This document shows positions 1-10,438 of a stretch of DNA of 37,898 nucleotides, piece by piece. The translations under genes were made by a program, and so were the position numbers. Each line of letters begins with the position of its first letter. Position 1 is the stretch's first letter. Source of the stretch: Teratosphaeria epicoccoides (taxonomy: Eukaryota > Ascomycota > Dothideomycetes > Mycosphaerellales > Teratosphaeriaceae); NCBI GenBank assembly GCA_021401465.1, contig JADDMT010000207.1, forward strand, positions 1 through 37,898, written 5' to 3'. The notes beneath the pieces are model-generated. The model did no database searches. It saw nothing but the letters and a program-made list of their open reading frames with translations, and was not told the origin of the DNA.

Positions 1-1810
1 TCTTTCGTCGTTGTGAAGTATCGCAAGTTCTCATAGTCTGTGTAGACCGTGACCTAGTGCTTAGAACCTTCTAAGTAGACCCGCCAGGCCTTGTAGGCGT
101 CTACTATGGCTAGAAGTTCTTTGTCGTAGACGTCATATTAGAGTTCTAGTCTAGACAATTTCCTCGAGTAGTAGGCGACTAGCTGTAGTTGTCTACTCGG
201 TCCTGGTTGACTTAAGCATGCCCCGAGTGCTACGTCGGAGGCATCTGTTTCGACTATGATAGGCTTATCCGGGTTGAACATAAGTAAGATCGGCTAATCT
301 GCAAATTGTCGCTTAAGTTCCTTGAAGGCATTCCGTTAGGCGTCGTCCTATACGAATGGTGTATCCTTCGTCGTAAGAGTCGTAAGTAGTGCCGTGATCT
401 TCGAATAGTTTGCCACAAATCTCCTGTAGAAGTTAGCGAATCCAAGGAAGGACTGTACTTCCTTAACATTAGTCGGCGTAGGCTACTCTTTTACGACCTA
501 GACTTTCTTAGTGTCCATCTTGATTCTATTCTATGCTACTACGTAGCCAAGGAATTGTACTTCCTGCTTATGAAACTCGCTCTTCTGCGGCTTGACCTTT
601 AGTCGGTAGTCCTGGAGTTTCTGAAGTACCTTGCGTACGTGAGTCCTATGTTCTTCGATCGTCCGGGAATAGACGAGGATGTCGTCTAGGTATACAACCA
701 CAAAGACGTCGAGGTACTCTCGTAGCACATTGTTGATAAATGCCTGCCATGTAGCCAGGGCGTTTGTCAACCTAAATGGCATGACTATGTACTCGTAGTG
801 CCTAAACCTAGTTCGGAACGCGGTCTTCTATTCTTCGCCTTCCTTAATTCGAATTCGATTATACGCTCCGGGTATGTCGAACTTCGAGAACTACATTGCT
901 CCTTGCAGGCGGTCCTGCAATTCCGAGAGCAAAGGAAGCGGATAACTATTCTTTATCGTGATGTCGTTTAATCCACGATAATCTACGCAGAGTCGCTAGT
1001 CATCTTCCCCCTTAGGCACAAACAGGATCGGATATCCGGCCGGGGACTGCGACTCGCGAATGAAGCCTTTCCGGAGGTTGTCTTCTAGGTATTTCCGGAG
1101 AATCTCTAGTTTCGCTGCTAATAACGGGCGAACTAATTGCTTCGTCAGTGTCTTGCCAGGGAGTAAGGGTATCCCGTGGTCCTACTCCTAGTGTTCTGGC
1201 AGAGCTTCTTAGTCGGGTTCTTCCTCGAAAAGAGTAGCGAACTCTTTATACTCATCAGGAACTGTAAATTCGACCCTGACTTCCGATTGCGTTGCTTTGA
1301 CCCATAGGACGTGCACTTCCTGTTCTAGATCCTTAATGGCGGCTACTATCTCGCTTGAAGTCATAGCACATATTTCGATCTTGCCTAGTGCGTCGTGCAC
1401 TACAGGTAGAGGTATCGATCTTGAGAGTTCTAGGAACTAGATCCTCTCATTCTTCTAGTCGATATAGGGGTTAGCGTTCCTTAGCCATGGCAACCCTAGT
1501 ACTACATCCGAGCCTAGCGACTCCGTGATGTCGAACTAGAGCATCTCTCGGTAGCGTCCTATCCGCAGAGGCATTATCTCGGTCTCCTCGTCAACTATTC
1601 CTTAGTTGTACGTGACCGGCTTTCCATCGATCGCTTGTAGCGAGAAAGCATTCGTTTTCGCCTGTAGCTTTATCCTAGCTGTCCTGGCGAACTTGGGTGT
1701 CATGAAGATTCTAGTACATCCTGAATCTATTAAGGCCCTAGCTGGCGTCTCGTCGATGTGCAACTATACTCTAAGGTTGTTCGCGTATCTGGCGCCGATC
1801 GCGGCACATC
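1..1810 (-). pseudogene. pol: Gypsy A1 pol: protease, reverse transcriptase, start of RNase H
   Basis: Encodes the aspartic protease and reverse transcriptase that process Gag-Pol and copy element RNA. The protease catalytic triplet Asp-Ser-Gly is at 1719-1727, followed downstream by the L-G-L-P-W-L signature near 1475-1495. The RT active site Tyr-Leu-Asp-Asp is intact at 681-692, inside an 83-residue open stretch (531-782) ending with the F-L-G-Y motif. RNase H begins near 270 and is cut by the window edge. The frame is broken by many TAG and a few TAA codons at former Gln/Trp positions. Pol lies in the -1 frame relative to gag (offset 2 mod 3), so a -1 frameshift near 1800-1850 probably joined them; the exact slip site is not identifiable. 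The plus-strand open frame at 1606-1947 is the antisense shadow of the protease. Confidence 0.88.
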
Positions 1811-3628
1811 GTTGCAGCCCTGTCTGGTCCGTCCGTGGGTCTAATTTCGGCGGACCTCGTCGTTTCCCGAATAACTGTCTTCACGGACTAGTTCAGGGAT
1901 CGTGCGGTCTCGGCTTCTTCTGTAAGCGTTACTGTTTTCTGGCCTAAGAGATCGTTCGCGTTCTTGGCCTCGCTGTTCCTGCGCGTTCCTTGCGTACTCT
2001 ATCTTTAAATGATAGACTCGGAGTCGTAGCGCTCGTGGAATCTGAATACCTTTGTGGGTTAGGTAGCCTCCCTAGGGCGTGAACTCTACCCCGAACGGTA
2101 CAATTTCTTGGACAACTTTCTGATGCGCGTGAGGTTAAGCTACGACCGGTAGTCTCCTCAGGTGTCGTCGCATACGGTCGGCTAGTTCGTCATACTGAAG
2201 CTAGTCGACGTGTTGTACTCCATTAATCCATGGGCAAGCCTGAGCCTACTAGTTCTGTATGATCCGGATAATGTCGAGTCCGATGTCATGTAGCGGCATA
2301 GCCTATCGCTCTATGCTCTTGTCTTCCTCGGAATCAGGAATGACGGCTTCGACAAGCTCGTAGTTGTCGTCCGAACCTTCTTCTTCTTCTTCTAGTTCCT
2401 GTTCTCTTAGGACTATCGTACTAGAAGGTGTACCCCTTAGCGCACAGATCGACTATGCCTTGTTTCGGCTAGGGTACTATCCGGAACCATCTTTATCACT
2501 CTTGTGAATTCGACAATCGTCGTCGTAGCACGCAGTCCAAGTAAGTGCGGCATGGTCCGGTTCTCGAGTGGCGGCGACCTTTTGCTTAGGTGCCGTCGTT
2601 GTCGCGCGAGCCTGCTCTATCCTAGGCAGCTCTTGTCGTTGCTTCTTAGCAAAACATTCGCGGGAAAAGTGTCCTTTCTTTCCGCAGTTGTGGCACTCGA
2701 GATTACTCTTGTCGAATGGCTTCTTCAGACCATTCTGGGGAGGAGAGCCCTTCCGCGGCTTTCCTCGGGGTCCATTCCTCGGACGCCCCTTAGTCGCATC
2801 TAACTCCATAGGTTAGAGACCGTAGTAATCGCTTCGCCATTTCGGTGCCGATCGTTAGACCTTATGGTTAGCCTGCGCCGGCTTGCGATTTCCATGTTGT
2901 CGTTCTTGCTGTCGTTCCTAGATGCGATTATCGATTCTAATCGCGAGATCGCTCATTTCCTTGAGTGTCGTTAGCCGATCTCCTCAGGCAATTTCATCTT
3001 TAACCGTCTCCTTTAGTCCCTAGTAGAACTGAGCGGCTAAAGCGTTATCATTCTAGTCGACTCAAGCAGAGAGGGTCTGAAAGTCCGCGCGGTACTTCGT
3101 GGCGGAACCCTTCTGCTAGATTCCTAGGAGAGCTCTTTCGGCCTCTTGTTGCTCATTACTGAGCCCGAATGCTTCGCGTAACGCCTTAAACAAAGACTTG
3201 TCTAAGTTAAGAATCTCCCTAGTCGTCGTCTTCCTGGCTTCGGCGCTGCCGACGTGATCCAGATAATCCGTTAGATGAGGCTAGATAAACTCGAACGCCG
3301 GTCCCTTCAGGTAAGAGACAATGTACATCATTCGCTTATGATGTGTCGTAAACTGTTCCGTATCCACGTTAAATGCTAACTAGCATTGTAGGATAAACAT
3401 CTCGACTTGAGATCGTTGTCCTGTGAACTCTGTAGGGCTTCCTATCTTGAAGCCGTTGTTGCCGTGTCCATTCCCGGTAGTTGAACCTGCGACGGATGCT
3501 AGAGCCATCTCGCTAAGGTGAATGGATTCGAGCTACTACGTGATTTGAGGTATAGTAGCAACTTGTTCTCATGGTGTTAGTTGACTGTCGCTAGAGCTTG
3601 AACTAACAGTTGAAGAACTACTTGACAT
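1732..3628 (-). pseudogene. gag: Gypsy A1 gag with CCHC zinc knuckle
   Basis: Structural capsid/nucleocapsid protein of the element. The chosen start is the ATG at 3628, opening a Ser-rich N-terminus about 60 bases inside the LTR; one frame runs from here to about 1732. A nucleic-acid-binding zinc knuckle C-x2-C-x4-H-x4-C lies near 2645-2690 within an intact 110-residue stretch (2477-2809). The middle part carries typical capsid-like sequence (residues about 80-280), and an acidic run of Glu follows near 2380-2395. About a dozen TAG/TAA/TGA codons interrupt it, consistent with RIP of Gln and Trp codons. The plus-strand open frames at 2504-2816 are shadows. Confidence 0.85.
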
Positions 3629-3659
3629 AGGCGTATGTTAAGCGCTCGCCGAGTCTCCT

Positions 3660-3687
3660 GATGCTTCCTGAGAAGTGGTGCTCAAAA
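3660..3687 (-). other. Gypsy A primer-binding region without a tRNA-type TGG site
   Basis: The bases directly inside the 5' LTR read (element sense) TTTTGAGCACCACTTC. A tRNA-type primer site would start with TGG, and none is present here. The octamer TTGAGCAC (3678-3685) can pair with GTGCTTAA inside the LTR (3817-3824, just downstream of the TATA box) with one G-U pair, which fits self-priming as known for Tf1-type elements. This is inference. Confidence 0.35.
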
Positions 3688-4177
3688 TGTCATAAGGGTA
3701 GGTGCCGATAGCAGGAAGGTAACCAGGTGTTAGACTTAGGAGCTGTGAAGAATATCGACAATAGCAGTTAACCTTGTAACTGACTCTCCTCTAAGCAAGA
3801 GAGGATTAAATTGAGATTAAGCACGAAGCTCCTAACTGCCTGTCCTAAAGCCATCCCTATATACTAGAGAGCGACAGAGCAGCTCTGTTAGATCTGTCGA
3901 CAGACCCGACAGATCCGTGTCTGTAGATCTGTAGACTAACCCTACAGATCTAAGGGTCTGTCATCACGTGACAGATCCCTTCTTCCTTGCAAGCCTATAG
4001 ATCTGTAGACTAACCCTACAGATCCGGGGATCTGTCCTCACGTGACAGATCCTTTCTTCCATGACTATGCCTATGACTCATAGTACTCCTATGACAGTAC
4101 TATGACTCATAGCACTCAGGACCTACATGATCCTGTATCCTACAGTACTCCGGACAGTACTCCTGACACTCATGACA
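3688..4177 (-). repeat. 5' LTR of Gypsy A1 (490 bp)
   Basis: Bounded by the inverted ends TGTCATAAG and (with one change) CTCATGACA, starting TG and ending CA. Full-length relatives are at 8182-8670, 19503-19991 and 26017-26505, and a partial one at 37749. In element sense it holds a TATA-like box (rc of 3857-3863, TATATAG). The five bases to its right, GAATG, should be the target-site duplication. Confidence 0.93.
3925..4060. repeat. Two tandem 74-bp units with CACGTG boxes inside the Gypsy A LTR
   Basis: Unit 1 starts at 3925 and unit 2 at 3999. Each has an AGATCTGTAGACTAACCCTA core, then a TCTGT...CACGTGACAGA segment. The CACGTG palindromes are at 3965-3970 and 4039-4044, exactly 74 bp apart. 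They lie upstream of the TATA-like box in element sense, the position expected of an enhancer. CACGTG is the classic bHLH site; use here is inferred. The same two-unit layout is seen in the other A LTRs, with mutated boxes. Confidence 0.7.
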
Positions 4178-7100
4178 GAATGCTTTCTCGCTACAAGCGA
4201 TTAATGGAAAGCCGGTCATGTACAACTAAGGAGTAGTTAACAAAGAGACTAAGATAATGCCTCTGCGGATAGGACGCTACTAAGAGATGCTCTAGTTCGA
4301 CATCACGGAGTTACTAGGCTCAGATGTAGTACTAGGGTTACTATGGCTAAGAAACGCTAACCCCTATATCGACTAGAAGAATGAGAGGATCTAGTTCCCA
4401 GAACTCTTAAGATCGATACCTCTACCTATAGTGCACGACGTACTAGGCAAGATCGAAATATGTGTTATGACTTCAAGCGAGATAGTAGCCGCTATTAAGG
4501 ATCCAGAACAGGAAGTGTACGTCCTATAGGTTAAAGCAACGCAATTAGGAGTCAAGGTCGAATTCATAGTTCCTAATCAGTATAAAGAGTTCGCTACTCT
4601 TTTCGAGGAAGAACCCGACCAAGAAGCTCTGCCAGAACACTAGGAGTAGGACTACAGGATACCCTTACTCCCTAGCAAGACACTAACGAAGCAATTAGTT
4701 CGCCTGTTGTTAGCGGCGAAACTAGAGATTCTCCGGAAATACCTAGAAGACAACCTCTAGAAAGGCTTCATCCGCGAGTCGTAGTCCCTAGCCGGATATC
4801 TAATCCTGTTTGTGCCTAAGGGGGAAGATGACTAGCGACTCTACGTAGATTATCGTAGATTAAACGACATCATAATAAAGAATAGTTATCCGCTTCCTTT
4901 GCTCTCGGAATTACAGGACTGCCTATAAGGAGCAATGTAGTTCTCGAAGTTCGACATACCTAGAGCGTATAACCGAATTCGAATTAAGGAAGGCGAAGAA
5001 TAGAAGACTACGTTCTAAACTAGGTTTAGACACTACGAGTACATAGTCATGCTATTTAGGTTGACAAATGCCCTGGCTACATAGTAGGCATTTATTAACA
5101 ATGTACTACAAGAGTACCTTGATGTCTTTGTAGTTGTATACCTAGATAACATCCTCGTCTATTCCTAGACAATCGAGAGCATAGGACTTACGTGCGTAAA
5201 GTACTTTAGAAACTCCAGGATTACTAGCTAAAGGTCAAGCCGTAGAAGAGCGAGTTTCATAGGCAGGAAGTAGAATTCCTTAGCTACGTAGTAGCATAGA
5301 ATAGAATCAAGATAGACACTAAGAAAGTCTAGGTCGTAAAAGAGTAGCCTACGCTAACTAATGTTAAGGAAGTATAGTCCTTCCTTAGATTTGCTAACTT
5401 CTATAGGAGATTTGTAGCAAACTATTCGAAGATCATGGCACTACTTACGACTCTTATGACGAAGGATACACTATTCGTATAGGACAACGCCTAACAGAAT
5501 GCCTTCAAGGAACTTAAGCGACGATTTACAGATTAGCTAATCTTACTTATGTTTAACCCGGATAAGCCTATCATAGTCGAAACAGATGCCTCTGACGTAG
5601 CACTCGGGGCATGCTTAAGTTAACTAGGACCGAGTAGACGACTACAGCTAGTCGCCTACTACTCGAGGAAATTGTCTAGACCGGAACTCTATTATGACAT
5701 CTACAACAAAGAACTTCTAGCTATAGTAGATGCCTACAAGGCCTAGCGAGTCTACTTAGAAGGTTCTAAGCACTAGGTTACGGTCTACACAGACCATGAG
5801 AACTTGCGATACTTCATAACGACGAAAGAGTTAAACTAATAACAGGTTCGGTAGAGCGAGGAGCTCTCTAGTTTTAACTACAAGATCGTCTATCGCAAGG
5901 GGACTGATAACGCACGCGCTAATGCACTTAGCCACTAGACAGACTACATGAAGGGCGTGAAGCAGGAGAAACATGCTATTCTCTAGGAAAATAGCGATAG
6001 CACGCTAGGAGTTAACTGACTTGCGGCCACGACTATCACATAGACTAGTAGATTTCAGGACGACCTGAAGAACGCGCTAATCTATGACCTAACTACACTC
6101 GCTGTCCGCGACGACATTAATAGACAAGAGGATTAGGAAGACGAAGACGGAATCCTTCTGTTTCAAGGATTAGTATACATGCTAACGTCTTTACAATTAG
6201 AACTAGTACGCCTCTGACATGACGTACCTTAGGCAGGACACCTAGGAGTGTCTAAAATGAAGCAAATTCTCTGACAAGAATATTACTTCCCTAGGATGAG
6301 CAAGGTAATCGAGGACTACGTCTGTCGATATATGACTTACTAACAAAGTAAGCATGACTGTTATAAACCATATGGGCTACTACGACTACTTAAGGTACCT
6401 TAACGGCTATAGGAATCGCTCGCCATGGATTTTATCGTTAAACTACCTTAGTCGAGAGAACCCGCTACTAATGAGTTCTTTGACAGGATCATAGTAGTAG
6501 TCGACTAATTCACTAAGTTTAGGAAGTTTATCTCTTACTACGAAGACTTCAAGACTAAAGATATCGCGCATGTCTTCATCAAATAGGTAGTAGCACTACA
6601 TGGCATGCTATAGGACCTAGTAACAGATCGAGGATCCGTGTTTACCTCTAACTTCTAGAGAGCCCTAATGAGACAATTCTAGGTCAAATATCGACTAAGT
6701 ACTTCCTTCTACCCTTAGACGGATAGACAGACAGAACGCCTAAATTAGACGTTAGAATAGTACCTTCGATCCTATGTGAATAGGGACTAGAACAACTAGG
6801 TAGAGTTGTTGCTAATAGCATAGTTCGCGTATAATAGTACGCTAGCAGAGTCGACAGGACTCTCGCTATTTCAGATAGTGTATAGATCAGCTATAGAAGA
6901 CATTCCGGACATCTTAGCTAGTAATCCGAACCTAGTAGCACTCGGACGAGTAGAACATCTACGCCGACTACAAACAGAAGCACAACTCGACCTGTAGTTC
7001 TATTAGCAGAACATGGCATAGTACGCGAATCGTAAGAAAATTAAGGGACTAATTCTAAAGGAGGGGGATAAGGTGTATCTCCTCTGCCGTCACATCAAAT

Positions 7101-7486
7101 CAGACAAGCCGAGTAAAAAACTAGACACTGTAAAACTAGGACCATTCAGGATTAAGGCTAAGAAGGGACTAGTTAATTTTAAGTTATAGCTACCTAAGCA
7201 GATAAGAATACACCCGGTGTTCTATGTCTCTCTACTAGAACAAGCAGCGCCGGACGCTGCACTGCAATTAGAACCCTTACTACTCGACCCTGAAGTAGAA
7301 GAACTAGAGTACACTGTCAAGAGGATTATTGACACTCGCTAGCAGGACGGACAGCGAGAGTACTTAGTAAAATGGGAAGGATATAGGAGTACCGAGAACA
7401 CCTAGGAACCCCTAGAACATCTGCGAAACTGTTAGCAAAAGATACGAAGTTTCGAGAAAGGAACGAACCTAGGAAGAAGATCCTAA
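4178..7486 (+). pseudogene. pol: Gypsy A2 pol: protease end, RT, RNase H, integrase, chromodomain
   Basis: Order visible by translation: protease C-terminal part (4178-4440), RT (about 4640-5330) with the active site now Tyr-Leu-Asp-Asn near 5138-5150, RNase H (about 5560-5860), integrase zinc-binding HHCC region (about 6200-6370) and integrase core with the first catalytic Asp near 6428, second near 6626 and Glu near 6735. A chromodomain (about 7302-7430) with the Y-L-V-K-W-E-G-Y core ends the protein; chromodomains of this type guide integration to methylated-histone chromatin. TAA at 7484-7486 is the likely end, and copy A3 has the same codon. TAG and TAA codons interrupt every domain. The ORF meets the antisense ORF tail-to-tail. 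Confidence 0.88.
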
Positions 7487-8101
7487 GCCGCGACTAGACT
7501 CCTGCGGGACGCCGTCGACCGGCTCGGCTATCACGCTATCCAGGAAACCCTAATATGAGGCGTTAGCGAAACCCTCTATTACGCTCCATGTCGTAGGACT
7601 AAGAGCGAGACCTACAGAAGGATCTAGGTTAAGGAGAAACCTAGCCTGCGAGAGAGCTTGTTCCTCGGCCTTATCCTCCCTGATCTCATGCTCCTCGAGA
7701 GCGCGACTATCCTCGACCTCCTAGTCGACTACGTCTAACTATTTTCGAAGACGCATCTCCTTTGCATGTACCTCTATTATCTTCTGCGAAGCCTTAGCTA
7801 GGACTACCTTCGCATAATCGAGATTAGTAATTAGTCTTTTCCGCTAATTGCCTAACTTCTTCTATTTGACCTCTGTTACCTTCGCGTCGTAACTCTGACA
7901 GTTGCTAAAGTGACATTGCGAACATTTCCCTAAGGAAATGTGTACCTAACAAACGAGTTTTAACTCTTGACACTAAGTGTAGGACTTCATGCTATCCTAG
8001 CCCTAACAATAGATTCGATTTGCGCGGCGTTTGCGTTTCTGCGTTAAAGGGGCGTTAGTGTCTAGAATGACATAAGGCAGTAATGTAGAAAGAGAAGACA
8101 T
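7470..8101 (-). pseudogene. Antisense ORF of Gypsy A2 (Cys motif plus coiled-coil-like protein)
   Basis: Minus-strand frame starting with ATG at 8101, 80 bp inside the 3' LTR, running opposite to pol. About 200 codons align without frame change to 20072-20704 in copy A3. A short basic N-terminus (K-R-K-R-R) precedes the motif C-x8-C-x2-C-x4-C, then a long Glu/Lys/Arg/Gln-rich stretch likely to form a coiled coil, and a hydrophobic C-terminal tail. Copy A3 has a TAA where A2 has CAG, so the ancestral protein ran to about 7470, slightly overlapping the pol end. Stops are at RIP-type positions. No family is recognised; a metal-binding role is inferred from the cysteines only. Confidence 0.6.
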
Positions 8102-8168
8102 TATAGTGTAAAAAAAAGTGACAAGAGAAACCCCGTACTAATAAGGTAGCTTAGGGACAAGCTAGGCT

Positions 8169-8181
8169 AAGAGGGGGATAG
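8169..8181 (+). other. Polypurine tract of Gypsy A2
   Basis: AAGAGGGGGATAG directly precedes the 3' LTR, the place where plus-strand DNA synthesis is primed. The same tract (as its complement) follows the 3' LTR of A3 at 19992 and that of Gypsy C at 36444. Confidence 0.85.
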
Positions 8182-8670
8182 TATCATAAGTGTTAGGAGT
8201 ACTATCCGGAGTACTATAGGATACAGGATCATAAGGGTCCTAAGTGCTATGAGTCATAGTATAGTCATAGGAGTACTATAAGTTATAGGCATAGTTACAG
8301 GAGAAAGGATCTGTCACATGAGGACAGATCCCTAGATCTATAGGGTTAGTCTACAGATCTATAGGCCTACAAGGAAGAAGGGATCTATTATAGGATGACA
8401 GACCCTTAGATCTGTAGGGTTAGTCCATAGATCTGTAAATATAGATCTGTCAGGTCTACTAACAGATCTAATAGAGCTACTCTGTCTCTCTAGTATATAG
8501 GGATAGCTTTAGGACAGGTAGTTAGGAGCTTTATGCTTAATCTTAATTTAATCCTCTCTTGCTTAGAGGAGAGTTAGTTACAAGGTTAACTGCTATTGTC
8601 GATATTCTTCACAGCTCTGCGAGTCTAACACCTGATCCTCTTCCTGCTATTAGTACCTACCCTTATGACA
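8182..8670 (+). repeat. 3' LTR of Gypsy A2 (489 bp)
   Basis: Aligns end to end with the other family A LTRs in inverted orientation relative to 3688-4177. Its first bases are TATCATAAG rather than TGTCATAAG, so the terminal TG is lost through a TG-to-TA change. It ends CTTATGACA, followed by GATAG. Confidence 0.92.
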
Positions 8671-10424
8671 GATAGTACTAAAGCTTCTTAGTAAAGCGCT
8701 AACTAGACTCCTGAATGTGCTTTGTGTAAGCGCTAGGAAAGGCAGGAGGAATTAACTTAGTGCTACCTTAGTAGGCAAGGTAGCGACAAATGTCAAAGAT
8801 CCTAGTAACATCTTTATAACCTAGCCTATAATAACAACTATCCCTATTAATTGTTAGTAAAGGACTAGGAGTTATGACACCTAGTACCTACGCCTAAGAT
8901 TAGAGCTAATTAATGTTGTTAATAGTTAGCCTTAGTAGACTAGAGATGTTATCCCTACTAGCTAAGTAGCTATATACTAGACGATTTAGGCGCTAGTTAT
9001 TAGGATTATTACTACTACTACCTAAGCTACTACTGCTAAAGCTAGTAGCCATTAAACTAGGACTAGAGTCAAGGGTTACTATAATCAAGTTAGTTAATGT
9101 CTAAAGGTAACAAGAAAGCAAGTTAGAGGTAGATATAAGTAAGAAGGAGCTAGAGCGGAGATTTAGCGCTTCTTATAGCCCTACTAGCTTACTACTATGT
9201 TACTAGAGTCCTGCATGTAATAGTAGTAACAACACTATGTATGCTAGTAACAGTAGAGAAGCTTCTAGACACTCTATTCATAAGTAGTAATAACACTGCA
9301 TGTACTCATGATAGTAGAGAAGCTTCTAGACATTCTATTTACATTTAGGAATGCGACTACATGCGACTAGTCACTTAGTAATTACAGGCTAGGAGTAGGA
9401 GTAATTCCCTTATTAGGAATTAACATTTGTAGCTACAAAGACTATGACTAGCTAGTAGCTATTAATAACAAGGTACATGTAATGTCTAAGGGCATGTATA
9501 GATAGATACTTATGCGTAGTACTAGTATATACCTAAGTAGGAGTGTTAAATTAGGCAGTTACATGCTTGTAGGAGAAAGGATCTACCTAGGCTATAAGGA
9601 GCCTTAGGTAGTACCTAAGTCATACATAGCCTTAGGTAGTAACTAAGACTAGTTAGGTAACCCTATAATCTTAGCAGAGGTAAAGATTCTTCTTACCTCT
9701 AACTAGGACAAGATGTAATACTTAATACAAAGATGTATAATACTAGTACCTAGCTAGTACCTCTTTAGTTGCTACTCCTAAGTGTAATTTAACTGTTTGT
9801 TTTAATAATAGAAAGTAATACTATCTTATAATTACTTACTATGTTTTTAAACCTTTTCCCTTAATCTAGTAACTTCTATAAGTATAAGATTTTCAAGCTA
9901 AGTAAGAAGAGAAAGTATAAGATATTCTTCCTTAACCTATATAGTTACTATAATAATAGGTCTTTAGGAAGTATTTATTCTATCTGTATAGCTCTATCTA
10001 CTAAGAGAGTTATATTTATAAGTAGTTACTTTAATACCTAAAATTTCTATAGTATTATTATTATTATTACTATTTACTTTAGGATTAGTTAAGGTAGAAT
10101 ATAATATACCTATAATATTACTAGATTTTATATTTCTAACTACCTTTCAAAGTTTTTTTTAAGTTTAGCATATAAAGAGAAGTTAAGTTTAACTAGATTT
10201 TAGTCTATTTTAATGTTAGATATTATACTCTCTAAGAATTTAGCTTATGCTTAGTTCTATGTGAAATGTTATTACATCTAAAACACTATATAGTCGAGCC
10301 TACTATAAAGTCTACTTCATATGATAGGTAGTATTACTTAATAGTTAAGCTAGCATAGGAGTTTGAGAAATAGATATACAAGAAAGTTTAATGTAAACAG
10401 AAGGAGCATATACAGGGCTCATTA
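8671..10424. other. AT-rich RIP-degraded DNA, no gene recognised
   Basis: High in TA and CTAG with stops in every frame, becoming very AT-rich from about 9800 to 10300. No domain, LTR or RNA gene could be recognised. A tandem duplication at 9221-9342 is listed separately. The right edge, about 10425, is a sharp change to normal composition. It is probably old transposon sequence, but that is inference. Confidence 0.6.
9221..9342. repeat. Tandem duplication, two units of about 61 bp
   Basis: Unit 1 (9221-9282) and unit 2 (9283-9342) share the segment TAGAGAAGCTTCTAGACA, followed by CTCTATT or TTCTATT, and a TAGTAGTAA-type start. Differences are mostly transitions. No function is evident. Confidence 0.65.
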
Positions 10425-10438
10425 TTAGTACTATACAG

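Larger units (their letters stand above)
1..4177 (-). mobile_element. Gypsy family A chromovirus-type LTR retrotransposon, copy A1 (3' part outside window)
   Basis: Reading on the minus strand from the right: 5' LTR (3688-4177), gag, protease, RT and the start of RNase H, which runs off the left edge. Layout and sequence match copy A3 (19503-26505) almost base for base in the same orientation. A1 is the least mutated of the three copies: it keeps long open stretches around the zinc knuckle and the RT active site. Its right LTR abuts the interior of copy A2, which lies in the opposite orientation, so A1 probably inserted into A2. Chromovirus assignment comes from the chromodomain visible in copies A2 and A3. 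Confidence 0.9.
4178..8670 (+). mobile_element. Gypsy family A copy A2 (5' part missing from window)
   Basis: Plus-strand copy of the same family as A1 and A3. It begins abruptly inside the protease coding region, directly against the A1 LTR, then continues through RT, RNase H, integrase and chromodomain to a polypurine tract and 3' LTR. It is more heavily mutated than A1. Its missing 5' LTR, gag and protease start are expected to the left of A1, outside the window, if A1 inserted into it. Confidence 0.9.

Noticed and set aside
1606..1947. Open plus-strand frame of 113 codons in Gypsy A1 (with a counterpart at 23950-24168)
   Set aside because: Exact antisense of the protease region with its Asp-Ser-Gly motif; not in the pol-LTR interval and without support of its own.
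2504..2816. Plus-strand open frames opposite the A1 zinc knuckle (also 24920-25132 in A3)
   Set aside because: Shadows of gag, which shows an intact C-x2-C-x4-H-x4-C motif on the other strand.
3890..4060. CRISPR-like array from the repeated AGATCTGTAG units
   Set aside because: Only two units within an LTR of a eukaryotic retrotransposon; no spacers of regular size.
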